From contig JAGBOF010000022.1 in assembly GCA_017633985.1 (NCBI GenBank), positions 1-53,510 on the forward strand: a DNA stretch of 53,510 bases, in the 5' to 3' direction. The number at the start of each line of letters is the position of its first letter. Within the stretch, counting starts at the first letter, position 1. The stretch is from Bacteroidales bacterium. Its GTDB lineage: Bacteria > Bacteroidota > Bacteroidia > Bacteroidales > P3. The notes beneath the pieces were generated by a model. It was not told the origin of the DNA. It saw nothing but the letters and a program-made list of their open reading frames with translations, and did not search any database. This document shows positions 7,255 through 15,734 of the stretch, piece by piece. Both the position numbers and the translations under genes were made by a program.

Positions 7255-10053
7255 ATGAGTACAAACAAATTTAAGATTATATGTTTTTTTGCCGTGTTGG
7301 GATTGATTGTCCCGATGAAAGCACATGCGCAGTCAGGGCAAAGTTGTGCCAGCATTTCAATGAAACAACTTATAGGCAAGGATACAGTGGAATTTACCGT
7401 CAAACAACTTAATGAAGGAATACAACTGACATGTGATACAGCCAAAAGGACATTGATAGCCGAGCGATTCGCACAGGGAATGCCTGATGAGTTGAACGGA
7501 TATACTTACGAACGTATTGCATACGACCCGCCGGCAGGATTCAATGAAGGTGAGCGTATAAATCTTCCTGTCGATGATTGTTGGAGTAAACTATTTGACT
7601 TTGATCATTATTTCCCTGTGGAAGGAACAGATAACCCTCCTTTCAGATTTTATTTTTACGATAATGCTTATAATTCCGTTATAGCAAATTCCAACGGAGG
7701 TGTGGCTTTTGTCGATCCTGACAGACCTATACCTATTGTACAGTATGCAAGTGATAATAAGATTAATTTGTTTAGCGAACCTACGAATAAACCTGATGAA
7801 TATGTACCTTGTCCTTTTATGGAGAGTAATGCATTCCCCGACAGCAGATCTCAATGGACCAGTGCTTCGCCTGTAATGAATTCTATTAACGGACCTTTTC
7901 AGGATATTAATTATAATTATGTAAGTGAAGATGCGAAAAAAGGTTGTTTTATAAACTTTATCGGAGAATATCCGTGCAGACGTTGTATAATATCATTTAA
8001 TCAAATACCTATGTTTGGCAATTGTTGCGGAGATTCTATAGACCATACTTCCATGATAGTACTTTATGAGACAACCAACACAATAGAATTCTACATAAAG
8101 CAAAAACCTTATTGGACTTCTACCAATAATTCCAATGCCATATTAGGAATACAAAATATTGACGGTACGCAGGCATGCACTATAACCAACGATGCTTACG
8201 ATCCCGACAAAAAAGGAACTACAACTACGCAATCATACAATAATACCAAATGGAAAGCAAAGAATGAAGCATGGCGTATTAAACCTACAGGCGAATTGTA
8301 CAACGATATAGCATGGTTTAAGAAAACAAGCAAGGGTGCTATGGCTAACCAGATGCAGCCTGTGGCTTCGGACGGTAACAATCAGGTTATTGCCGTTGCT
8401 GATTTGAACGACGGCCCTACTTGGTTTTATTGCAGAATGAATGTTACACGTAATGAAGATGCAAGAGAATTTGCTTTATGGGACAGTATATTGATTATAC
8501 CGTCTGACGTGCCTGCGGCAACGTTGTCCCACAACAGCTCCAACGCAGAAACATCGGCAAACAATGCCGACAGCCTTTCTTTGCACGACACAATATGTGC
8601 GGGAGATCAGGTAATATTCCGCTTAACGGGCGGCGACGAATATCATTTCGTAGAACCTGCCGAATTGGCTAACAATAATTTTGTAGGAGGTGCTGCCGTA
8701 GTTTCGCAATCCGACGAAACAGAGTATGTATTCTACAAATTCCAGATATTAAACTACAAAGACGGACAGGTTATTTGCACAAGATATGATTCGTGTTACA
8801 TTCACGTACGAAAGCCAGAGTTGAACATCGGTGCGGACACCAATATATGCTCTGCGCGCAATGTTTTGTACCAAGATACAATCAAAACACATTACGGCAA
8901 ATTCACCTGGACTTACGGAGAAGACAACATGGTGATAGGTAACGACACTTTGGTGGATTTCGTTCCTATGCAATCGGGCAGATTGACCCTTCAGGTCAAA
9001 GACAGTAAGGCTTGCAAAGCATCGGCATCGGCACAGATCAACGTGATATCTTATCCTGTAGTTACGATAGAGGGTAAGACTTCGATATGTCATAAGACAA
9101 GTACCGTGCTTACAGCCGTTAGTGATGCCCAATCCGTGACTTATTCATGGAACAACGGAACACAAACCGCTGCCAATACCGTTTCGCCAGACCAAACAAC
9201 GGAATTTACCGTTTCGGTGGAGACTGATACGGCGCAGTGTAAGACAGACAAAAGTGTGACGGTAACCGTCATTCCTATACCTACGGTTGAACTTTCGCAG
9301 GACGAAAGAATGTGCGAGCAGGAGATTGTTTCCATATCCGTGGAAGGCGATGCGCAAAGATATGAGTGGACTTCTTCGGACCCTGCAGTAAACGGCGGCA
9401 ATTTAACCCAATATGAAGTTTCGCCCGAGTCAACTACACGCTATATGGTTACGGGTTATAACGATCCGCAGTTGAATTGTTCCAAATCTGACACGATGAC
9501 GGTGTACGTTGAGAAGAAACCTATACCTACTATATTCTTTTCACCTGATGCAATAGACGAATTATCACCTATTGTAGTGTTTGCCGACTCTACGACGGGT
9601 ATTGTGGACAGGCTGTGGACAATATCTGACGGTACGACTTCGTCGGATAAAGTTTTTATGCATACATTCAACCTTGACGACACGACCCTTACATATTTTA
9701 TAACGCTTCAAGGTTGGAGTCAGTACGGTTGCACCGATTCGGTTACAACAAGTATTTCCGTTATACGCGATCATCATATTTGGGCACCGACAGGAATCTA
9801 CCTTCATGCACAAAACCCTGACAACCGCACGTTCCGTTTGAGAATTGACGCATTGCAGGAGTTTAATTTGAAGATATTTAACCGTTGGGGTACGATAGTA
9901 TTTGAGACTGACGACCCTGAACAAGGTTGGGACTGCACCTACAACGGAGAGAATGTCAATCAGGGCGTGTATACATGGATTGCGCAGTACAGACATTCGG
10001 ATTCACCCGAACGTGTATTGAAAAAGACGGGTAAGTTTATGATTTATAATTAA
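7255..10053 (+). CDS. Large T9SS-secreted protein with gliding-type (type B) C-terminal domain
   Basis: A 932-aa protein with a signal peptide (residues 1-26, ending AHAQ) and a middle region of repeated Ig/PKD-like modules. Each module carries a C-x-x-[KE]-x-x-[TV] start and a W-[NS]-x-G type strand, for example SICHKTSTVLTAVSD and TYSWNNGT. The last 90 residues are a gliding-motility-associated type B sorting domain: IWAPTGIYLHAQNPDNRTF, then FNLKIFNRWGTIVFET, GWDCTYNGENVNQGVYTW and KTGKFMIYN. The protein should cross the outer membrane through the T9SS and stay attached or be released. The N-terminal third (30-350) is unassigned. A small TPR gene follows after 25 bp. Confidence 0.88.
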   Translation: MSTNKFKIICFFAVLGLIVPMKAHAQSGQSCASISMKQLIGKDTVEFTVKQLNEGIQLTCDTAKRTLIAERFAQGMPDELNGYTYERIAYDPPAGFNEGERINLPVDDCWSKLFDFDHYFPVEGTDNPPFRFYFYDNAYNSVIANSNGGVAFVDPDRPIPIVQYASDNKINLFSEPTNKPDEYVPCPFMESNAFPDSRSQWTSASPVMNSINGPFQDINYNYVSEDAKKGCFINFIGEYPCRRCIISFNQIPMFGNCCGDSIDHTSMIVLYETTNTIEFYIKQKPYWTSTNNSNAILGIQNIDGTQACTITNDAYDPDKKGTTTTQSYNNTKWKAKNEAWRIKPTGELYNDIAWFKKTSKGAMANQMQPVASDGNNQVIAVADLNDGPTWFYCRMNVTRNEDAREFALWDSILIIPSDVPAATLSHNSSNAETSANNADSLSLHDTICAGDQVIFRLTGGDEYHFVEPAELANNNFVGGAAVVSQSDETEYVFYKFQILNYKDGQVICTRYDSCYIHVRKPELNIGADTNICSARNVLYQDTIKTHYGKFTWTYGEDNMVIGNDTLVDFVPMQSGRLTLQVKDSKACKASASAQINVISYPVVTIEGKTSICHKTSTVLTAVSDAQSVTYSWNNGTQTAANTVSPDQTTEFTVSVETDTAQCKTDKSVTVTVIPIPTVELSQDERMCEQEIVSISVEGDAQRYEWTSSDPAVNGGNLTQYEVSPESTTRYMVTGYNDPQLNCSKSDTMTVYVEKKPIPTIFFSPDAIDELSPIVVFADSTTGIVDRLWTISDGTTSSDKVFMHTFNLDDTTLTYFITLQGWSQYGCTDSVTTSISVIRDHHIWAPTGIYLHAQNPDNRTFRLRIDALQEFNLKIFNRWGTIVFETDDPEQGWDCTYNGENVNQGVYTWIAQYRHSDSPERVLKKTGKFMIYN

Positions 10054-10078
10054 TGATTGACGCAAAAAGGTTAAGGAT

Positions 10079-10360
10079 ATGACGGTTGAGGAGATATTAG
10101 ACGGCATTCGCAGCCTTACGGAGAAGGAAGAATACGACAAGGCGCTGCAGGAGGTTAATAAACTATTGGAAACAAGTCCCTACAACGATACGGCATGGTA
10201 TCTTAAAGGCAATATATACAAAAAACAGGAGATGTGGCAGGATGCAATCAATTCCTATACGCAGGCAATAGCCATTAACCCTAAAAATCCTGCGACAACA
10301 ATGCGCAGAATATGCATAGACATTCTTAACTTTTATGATAAAACGCTTTACAATCCGTAA
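10079..10360 (+). CDS. Small TPR-repeat protein
   Basis: A 93-aa cytoplasmic protein with two tetratricopeptide repeats: EKEEYDKALQEVNKLLETSP, then AWYLKGNIYKKQEMWQDAIN leading into SYTQAIAINPKNPA. It ends with MRRICIDILNFYDKTLYNP, a tail also seen in other small Bacteroidales TPR proteins. TPRs mediate protein binding. The partner is unknown. It lies 25 bp after the secreted type B protein and is probably cotranscribed with it. A G/A-rich stretch before the ATG serves as a weak ribosome site. Confidence 0.82.
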   Translation: MTVEEILDGIRSLTEKEEYDKALQEVNKLLETSPYNDTAWYLKGNIYKKQEMWQDAINSYTQAIAINPKNPATTMRRICIDILNFYDKTLYNP

Positions 10361-10455
10361 TTGAATCAAGTTTTGTGTCCCTTTGTGCGGCTTTAAACAC
10401 CGAAACGGGATATGAAAATATAACTGAGAAAAACGATTTTATAAGTTAAAAAAAT

Positions 10456-10560
10456 AATACGCCGTTTTACGAAAATAATACGGCGTATTATTTTACTGAC
10501 GTCGCAGATTAATAAAATAAAACGGCGTTTTAATTTCTCAAAACGCCGTCAGGTTTGTTT
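10456..10560. repeat. 21-bp-period repeat array A, five units
   Basis: Units start at 10456, 10477, 10498, 10519 and 10540, exactly 21 bp apart. Cores include AATACGGCGTATT with spacer ATTTTACT and AAAACGGCGTTTT with spacer AATTTCTC. The third unit is degenerate (GACGTCGCAGATT). The array lies between the convergent TPR and inositol-phosphate synthase genes, where it could also act as a transcription barrier. Confidence 0.85.
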
Positions 10561-10579
10561 AAACCGTTATATTAATTCC

Positions 10580-11734
10580 TTATTTCTTTCTGTTAGCTTG
10601 AGGTTCAGTAAGTTTGGTCAGTTTTCTTTCTGCCAACATGCGGCATTCGTACTGTGCGTCTTCGAAAGTCATAGGGAAAGGAGGTGTCTTTTGCGTAAAG
10701 GCACTTGCTCCGTGCAGTGAACCCGTGATGCCGAGTTCTCTTGCAACTTTCAAATAACGTATAGCATCTATTACAACACCTGCACTGTTAGGTGAGTCGA
10801 TAACCGAAAGACGTGCATCAAAGGTAACAGGGCTTCCGCCGAAACCTTCCAATTCCAAATGGAATGTTGCAATCTTGTTATCTTTGTAGAATTCGATGTA
10901 TTCGGACGGACCTGCGTGTAAGAATGAGCCATCGGTGGAAATTCCTCTGATGTCGTTTTGACAACGGATAACGTTTTCCTTCGAAATCTTCTTGCTCTTT
11001 AAGCGGTTCTGGTTCATCATGTTCATAAAGTCCGTATTACCGCCGCAATTCTGCTGAATATGTGCTTTAACCTTGTGTCCGCGTGCGAAAGCTAACTCCT
11101 GAAGCATTTGGGACAATATACTTGCACCGAATTGTGACTTCATGTCGTCGCCTATAAGCGGAAGACCTGCGTCAATAAACTTTTGTTCCCATTCAGGGTC
11201 TGATGCGATAAATACAGGTATACAGTTAAGGAATGCAACCTGTGCATCAATTGCGCATTGTGCGTAAAACTTAACGCCTTCTTCACTTCCGACAGGAAGA
11301 TAGTCGATAAGGATATCGGCTTTTGTCTCTTTCAAAACTTTAACAACGTCAACAGGTTCGTGCTCTGTGTCTACGACAAATGTAGTATCCTGCGGATATT
11401 TGTCATAATTAAGCATGTGTTCGCTTACACCGTCCAAAAGCGGTGCTTTTTGAACAACGACGTTGCTTTTAGGGAATTTTTGCGGATCAATAATGTTAAT
11501 AGTGCAATTAGGTTTGGCATAGATTGCCTCGTCTAAGGTTTTGCCGACTTTTCTTGCGTCAATGTCAAAAGCGGCAACTACTTCAATGTCCTGTGCAGTG
11601 TAACCGCCTATGTTGGCAGCCATCATACCTTCAGGAGCATTCTCATTGGCAGGATTACCGTAGTATTCCAATCCTTGGATTAATGCAGAAGCGCAATTAC
11701 CTATACCTGCTATTGCAATTTTGATTTTTTCCAT
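10580..11734 (-). CDS. Inositol-3-phosphate synthase (myo-inositol-1-phosphate synthase)
   Basis: A 384-aa NAD-dependent isomerase-cyclase converting glucose-6-phosphate to inositol-3-phosphate, the entry step to inositol lipids. The N-terminal Rossmann motif GIGNCAS is at residues 10-17. Other family blocks are LNCIPVFIASDPEW, GDDMKSQFGASILSQ, and NCGGNTDFMNM followed by NRLKSKKISK, and GFGGSPVTFDARLSVIDSPN. The length fits the prokaryotic family. The other inositol-lipid genes lie at 15027-19512 on the same strand, separated by the insertion of small secreted-protein genes at 11787-14846. In characterised Bacteroides this enzyme also heads an inositol-lipid gene cluster. Confidence 0.93.
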   Translation of the reverse strand: MEKIKIAIAGIGNCASALIQGLEYYGNPANENAPEGMMAANIGGYTAQDIEVVAAFDIDARKVGKTLDEAIYAKPNCTINIIDPQKFPKSNVVVQKAPLLDGVSEHMLNYDKYPQDTTFVVDTEHEPVDVVKVLKETKADILIDYLPVGSEEGVKFYAQCAIDAQVAFLNCIPVFIASDPEWEQKFIDAGLPLIGDDMKSQFGASILSQMLQELAFARGHKVKAHIQQNCGGNTDFMNMMNQNRLKSKKISKENVIRCQNDIRGISTDGSFLHAGPSEYIEFYKDNKIATFHLELEGFGGSPVTFDARLSVIDSPNSAGVVIDAIRYLKVARELGITGSLHGASAFTQKTPPFPMTFEDAQYECRMLAERKLTKLTEPQANRKK

Positions 11735-11786
11735 TTTTAATTTCTCAAAATTTTATATGGTTTTTATTTTATGTTAATATTCACAC

Positions 11787-12041
11787 TTAATTTACTATTA
11801 CTGATTTGTCGGATTTGAAGACAATATTATCCTTGATAATCTTATAGTAAGAAGTACAAAATGCAAAGTTACGTAAAATAATTGATTTTTCGCCATTAAA
11901 TCCCTGTAAATTTTCTCTTAAGATTTTATTTCCGCTGAGATTGTAAAGCACAAAACAGCAATCACTGTCATCAAGATTATAAGTAATATTTACCATATCT
12001 TTAGCAGGATTCGTCGGCAGAGTAACCGTATTTTTATTAAT
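11787..12041 (-). pseudogene. Orphan T9SS sorting-domain fragment (protease remnant)
   Basis: The reading frame from about 12041 encodes a type A T9SS sorting domain: LPTNPAKDMVNITYN, then CCFVLYNLSGNKILRENL and ending SDKSVIVN. No signal peptide precedes it, the first ATG (11996) falls inside the domain, and an in-frame stop lies just upstream. It follows 14 bp after the stop of the trypsin-like propeptide gene at 12056-12766, in a different frame. The simplest reading is that the two are the ends of one secreted protease gene whose catalytic middle was deleted. Alternatively it belongs to an unrelated lost gene. Confidence 0.55.
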
Positions 12042-12055
12042 TGAATATATTTATT

Positions 12056-12766
12056 TTAGGTGTTATGTTGTTTCCTTAAATGACAATATAATACGGCATA
12101 TAGACCATCTCTTTTTGCAACAGCGTTTTTTTCTAGTTGCCAATTGATACCTTCTTCTTGGCAAACATTTACCGTACAATCCGAAGAAGTTTTTAGACCT
12201 AAATCTTTTTCTTTTAATGAACGTGAAATTCTGTCTATTTTAATGACTCCTATACCTGCATTATTAGGAACATAATACTCTATAACTATAGTATCAGACA
12301 CCATCATAGACATAAGTGTAACAAAACGCTTTCTATTTATATTAGACCGATTTGTTTCACAACACGGATCATATTTTCTATTATATGGATATGTGTAGAA
12401 TCTGGCTTGGTCATCTATAATAAATGTACAAAAATACAACGTTATCTCTTTTATATCAGAGGCAACAAAAGCCAAACGCCATATCATATCATTATTTTCT
12501 AAAGTATCCCATTGCCCAGAATTTTGCAATGAATAATCTACATCTATAGGATATACACCCCCGCACAAATTCTTTTTTCTCATCATTTCATCAAAATAAT
12601 TAATCAGATCTTTGGATAAGGGTTTTAACTTTTCAAAAGCTTTTAGCGGCGGCAATTCTTCAATCTGCCAGCTTGGCGGCAATTCTTTTATCAGTTCTTC
12701 TTGTCCGGATGTTACTGTACTGCATAATACAGAAACCAAAACTAATGCAAAAATCTTTATTTTCAT
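12056..12766 (-). CDS. Secreted orphan propeptide of a trypsin-like protease (catalytic domain missing)
   Basis: A 236-aa protein with a signal peptide (residues 1-22, ending VTSGQ) and a beta-rich domain with NSGQWDTL, IWRLAF and DTIVIEYYVP. This pattern is typical of the N-terminal propeptide of Bacteroidota lysyl-endopeptidase-like secreted proteases. Residues 196-218 (CTVNVCQEEGINWQLEKNAV) resemble the first strand of the mature protease, where the family shows CxVNVxCPEGxxWQxxKxxV. Homology then stops and the protein ends 20 residues later, with no catalytic His, Asp or Ser. It is about 35% identical by eye to the next gene and shares its signal peptide. The last 15 codons match a segment at 27228-27273. 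It could be a pseudogene remnant or a functional secreted inhibitor. Confidence 0.7.
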   Translation of the reverse strand: MKIKIFALVLVSVLCSTVTSGQEELIKELPPSWQIEELPPLKAFEKLKPLSKDLINYFDEMMRKKNLCGGVYPIDVDYSLQNSGQWDTLENNDMIWRLAFVASDIKEITLYFCTFIIDDQARFYTYPYNRKYDPCCETNRSNINRKRFVTLMSMMVSDTIVIEYYVPNNAGIGVIKIDRISRSLKEKDLGLKTSSDCTVNVCQEEGINWQLEKNAVAKRDGLYAVLYCHLRKQHNT

Positions 12767-12791
12767 ATCGTTTTATGTGTTTAATAGTATC

Positions 12792-13508
12792 TTATATAAC
12801 TACTATTTTCTCTAATTGACAATTGTAATCTTCAAGACAATTTGTGTTCACATGACAATTAGTCGTACTTGATTTTAAACCCGTGTCTTTTTTAGGAGCG
12901 GGAATAGTTATATATATATGATCCAGAGAGATTACACCTGGTGTTATATGTTTTGGAATATAATATTCCAAAACAAGAGTATCAATACTATAGCCACCGT
13001 CTACAGTGTAACCTGCTATAGGTTCATTGAGTTTAAACCTTTCAGCATTTTCTAGTCTTATATCAACATGTTTAGACGTATATTCTTTACTTCTTTTGTT
13101 ATTGGAATAATTTCTTACATAAACACTCGTTCCTTTTTTGATTAAGAATGTGTCAAATTGTATGGATGCATAAGTATGTTTATTGGGTATAATTATGGCT
13201 AAACGCCATACGATAGTTCCATCTGACAGAGTGTCCCACTGACCTGAATTGTATGTACTGTAATGCACTCTCAAAGGATAGATATCTTTCATTGTGAAAA
13301 ATGTGCGAAAACCTTCTTCTTTTTCTTCTTCGTTCCATTGATGCTCTTTGATAAATTCATCAGACAATTTTTCTAATGTTTCGAATTTTCTAATCGGAGG
13401 TAGTTCTTTTTCCCACAAACCTACCTGTCTTTCACGCTCTTCTTGACCGCATACGACTGTGCTACATAATACAGACATCAACACTAATGCAAAAATCTTT
13501 ATTTTCAT
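12792..13508 (-). CDS. Second secreted orphan trypsin-like propeptide, paralogue of the 12056-12766 gene
   Basis: A 238-aa protein with nearly the same signal peptide as its neighbour (MKIKIFALVLMSVLCSTVV). The same propeptide landmarks follow in order: ELPPIRKFETLEKLS, NSGQWDTLSDGTIVWRLA, DTLVLEYYIP and GVISLDHIY. It also ends just inside the expected mature protease: CHVNTNCLEDYNCQLEKIVV, then stop. The conserved Trp of that block is Cys here. No catalytic residues are present. The gene is complete and uninterrupted, 25 bp from its paralogue, which argues for a tandem duplication after, or followed by, parallel loss of the protease part. Confidence 0.7.
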   Translation of the reverse strand: MKIKIFALVLMSVLCSTVVCGQEERERQVGLWEKELPPIRKFETLEKLSDEFIKEHQWNEEEKEEGFRTFFTMKDIYPLRVHYSTYNSGQWDTLSDGTIVWRLAIIIPNKHTYASIQFDTFLIKKGTSVYVRNYSNNKRSKEYTSKHVDIRLENAERFKLNEPIAGYTVDGGYSIDTLVLEYYIPKHITPGVISLDHIYITIPAPKKDTGLKSSTTNCHVNTNCLEDYNCQLEKIVVI

Positions 13509-13533
13509 TTTATTATATTATATTATTTTTAGT

Positions 13534-14115
13534 TTAATGTTGTTGTGTATAATACTCATTATCCGTATTAAATTCTTCATAACAGTCAAAGATACACCAA
13601 ACAACTTCTTTACGTTCATTCAAACGCTCCGTTAAGCGAAAAATATCTTCTGAACTCTTAACATTACAAGAAAGCACATAACGGGATGTATCTTTGTCTT
13701 CTGTAAATGCATAACCTATATATTTTACGGTCAATATTGAATCGAAATCCGCCAAAATATTATCAATATTATAGCCTTTTCTTAATTTTAAGATTAGTCT
13801 TGGTAGAACAAAGAAGTTACTATTGTCGTTATGTAAATAAATATATGAAAAATAATCCGCATCTATCTTTGCAAAGTCATCACTATTGATTATAACATAT
13901 AATTTATCATACAAATGATATATATTTTGATCTTCAATTTGATTAAAACTTTTATTTGCGGGCATTTGAATGACATATCTTGATGTGTCACGGTTCGGAT
14001 ATACATATTGAGAGCCTTTAACGTATGAAGCTTTTGTACTGGTATCTTCTTGGCCGAATACTGCCGCGCTGCATAATACAGAAGCAAAAACTATTATATA
14101 AATCTTTATTTTCAT
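13534..14115 (-). CDS. Secreted orphan propeptide, subtilisin (S8) type
   Basis: A 193-aa protein whose signal peptide closely resembles those of the two genes upstream (MKIKIYIIVFASVLCSAAVF), although the mature part is unrelated to theirs. Residues 95-180 (VLPRLILKLRKGYNIDNILA, then YVLSCNVKSSEDIFRLTERL and KEVVWCIFDCYEEF) match the layout of the propeptide in T9SS-secreted subtilisin-like proteases, where a ...VEWCEPD... end precedes the catalytic domain. The protein stops there, so the catalytic domain is absent. It could act as an inhibitor of a subtilisin encoded elsewhere or be a decayed remnant. Annotation by pattern only. Confidence 0.6.
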   Translation of the reverse strand: MKIKIYIIVFASVLCSAAVFGQEDTSTKASYVKGSQYVYPNRDTSRYVIQMPANKSFNQIEDQNIYHLYDKLYVIINSDDFAKIDADYFSYIYLHNDNSNFFVLPRLILKLRKGYNIDNILADFDSILTVKYIGYAFTEDKDTSRYVLSCNVKSSEDIFRLTERLNERKEVVWCIFDCYEEFNTDNEYYTQQH

Positions 14116-14237
14116 TTTATATGGGTTTAGTTTAGGTTAAGACTACTATTTTACACGGCTTTTTATTATTGGGTATTTAAATTTGTGTGTTGTAGAATTG
14201 ACGTAAGATTATTAGTAAGTAAGTTTGTATCATGTTA

Positions 14238-14846
14238 TCATTCGACATTATGTTCATTATCTTTTATGAAAAAATTAAAGTTGGGACAAGCATATTTTAC
14301 ATTTATTTCTTTATTTAATATGTTGCAGAATTCAAAAGACACATCAGTCGCACCATTTAGATATATAGAGTACTCATTATTTCCGAGAGTGTCAATGTGA
14401 TAATATGCAATATTATTATCTTTCAAGAATTTTTCAATCTCTATACCACTTTGTGGTTTAATAGTAATAGAATTGGATGTCCATACTTCTGTATTATTCG
14501 CCAGATATAATTTCTTTGAGAAACTTATATAAATAGAATCTGCATCTAATATCTTACAAATATTGTGGATAGATTCCTGTGTCAATGCAGGGCATATTGT
14601 TCCATCACCGAAATCCTCTGTTTTGTCAATCATTGAAGATAATTTTCGTTTTATGCTTATACGTTTTGCTTCGGGCAGAGCATCAGAGTAATTGATAATA
14701 GTGTTTGTATTATCTACCATAAATTTTTCTTCGCCTGCTAATGGGCTATAGAAATATATAACATCAGAAAATTTCTGACACATACATGTTTGAAAGTAAG
14801 AAATCAGAACAAGGAAACATGTTGTTGCAAAGACTTTTCTTTTCAT
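14238..14846 (-). CDS. Secreted protein, second putative S8-type propeptide
   Basis: A 202-aa protein with a signal peptide (residues 1-23, ending QTCMCQ). It begins with YFYSPLAGEEKFMVDNTNTI and contains TIKPQSGIEIEKFLKDNNIA, YYHIDTLGNNEYSIYL, VSFEFCNILNKE and VKYACPNFNFF. The order (a K-x-x-x-G-I-x-I-x-x-[FI]-L block, then an E-F-[CA]-x-x-L helix, then [AVL]-x-[CP]-N-F) is that of subtilisin-like propeptides of Bacteroidota, where the catalytic domain would follow. Here the gene ends ten residues later. It sits 122 bp upstream of the other S8-like propeptide gene on the same strand. The assignment is weaker than for the trypsin-like pair. Confidence 0.55.
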   Translation of the reverse strand: MKRKVFATTCFLVLISYFQTCMCQKFSDVIYFYSPLAGEEKFMVDNTNTIINYSDALPEAKRISIKRKLSSMIDKTEDFGDGTICPALTQESIHNICKILDADSIYISFSKKLYLANNTEVWTSNSITIKPQSGIEIEKFLKDNNIAYYHIDTLGNNEYSIYLNGATDVSFEFCNILNKEINVKYACPNFNFFIKDNEHNVE

Positions 14847-15026
14847 ATTATATAGATGTTTAGTTAATAATTCTTACATCTGACGGATTTATTTTATCAG
14901 ATATAAAAATACATTCTAATACCGTGCCAATGACAAAATTACAAAAAAATATTATTTCTCCGTAAGGAAAAATAATATAAATTATCAATTAAAACAATCC
15001 CGTTGTGTAACAGTATATCAGAAGTA

Positions 15027-15734
15027 TTATAAGATATTGCTTACCTGCATAATGTCGGTAATTATAGCATCGGCAAAAGGAGTGTTTGTCGGATTGTCTT
15101 TCCAGCCTTTGCCTTTAAGCCAAATAGTTGAGCAACCTAATTGTTTGGTAGGCATAATATCTTTTTTGTAAGAGTCTCCTATAACCGTCGCATCTTCTGC
15201 TTTAGTATGCAAACGCTCCAATGCATACTGCCAAAGTCTTTTATCGGGTTTTGAAATGCCTACTGCGGCACTTTCGACAACATCATCAAAACAGTCCCTT
15301 AAATTAAAATCTTTCAAAACTTCGTCTAGATTACCGTAAAAGTTGGAAACCAAACCTATATTGTAGTTTGCCGCCAATTGTTCCAATAACGGACGGACTT
15401 TTTGCGTGTTTTGTTTTGCCAGATTATAGCAAGCGTCGGATATTTGTTCCGTACGGCGTTGCTCTTTTGTGATTATGCCGCCATTTTGCAAGTAATCATA
15501 TTGAAAAGCAACCTTTATAAGCAAAGTATCCAAAAAATTGTGCATACTTTCTATGTTGCGGGTAGCTGCTATCTGCCTTTCTCCGTAAACATATGCATCC
15601 CTCATTTGCTCATCCGTCAAAAAAGGATTGTGTTTTAAGTGTTCGTTTGCAAAGATATGATACCAATGCACGCCGTTAGTGTCAAGTGTTGCACCGTAAT
15701 CAAATATCACCGTTTTATCTTTCTTCTCCATCAT
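15027..15734 (-). CDS. HAD-superfamily hydrolase in the inositol-lipid block
   Basis: A 235-aa cytoplasmic HAD protein. Motif I is FDYGAT (nucleophile D12), so the usual general acid/base Asp two residues on is Gly14. Motif II is S130 in VSNF, motif III K162 in SKPDKRLW, motif IV GDSYKKD with D187 and D192. Helical cap residues are 20-110. Its place between the synthase and the phosphatidyltransferase suggests it removes the phosphate from phosphatidylinositol phosphate or inositol phosphate, but this is inference. The start overlaps the end of the flippase-like gene by 20 bp, so the two are translated from one transcript. A second Met at 15731 is an equally good start. Confidence 0.85.
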   Translation of the reverse strand: MMEKKDKTVIFDYGATLDTNGVHWYHIFANEHLKHNPFLTDEQMRDAYVYGERQIAATRNIESMHNFLDTLLIKVAFQYDYLQNGGIITKEQRRTEQISDACYNLAKQNTQKVRPLLEQLAANYNIGLVSNFYGNLDEVLKDFNLRDCFDDVVESAAVGISKPDKRLWQYALERLHTKAEDATVIGDSYKKDIMPTKQLGCSTIWLKGKGWKDNPTNTPFADAIITDIMQVSNIL

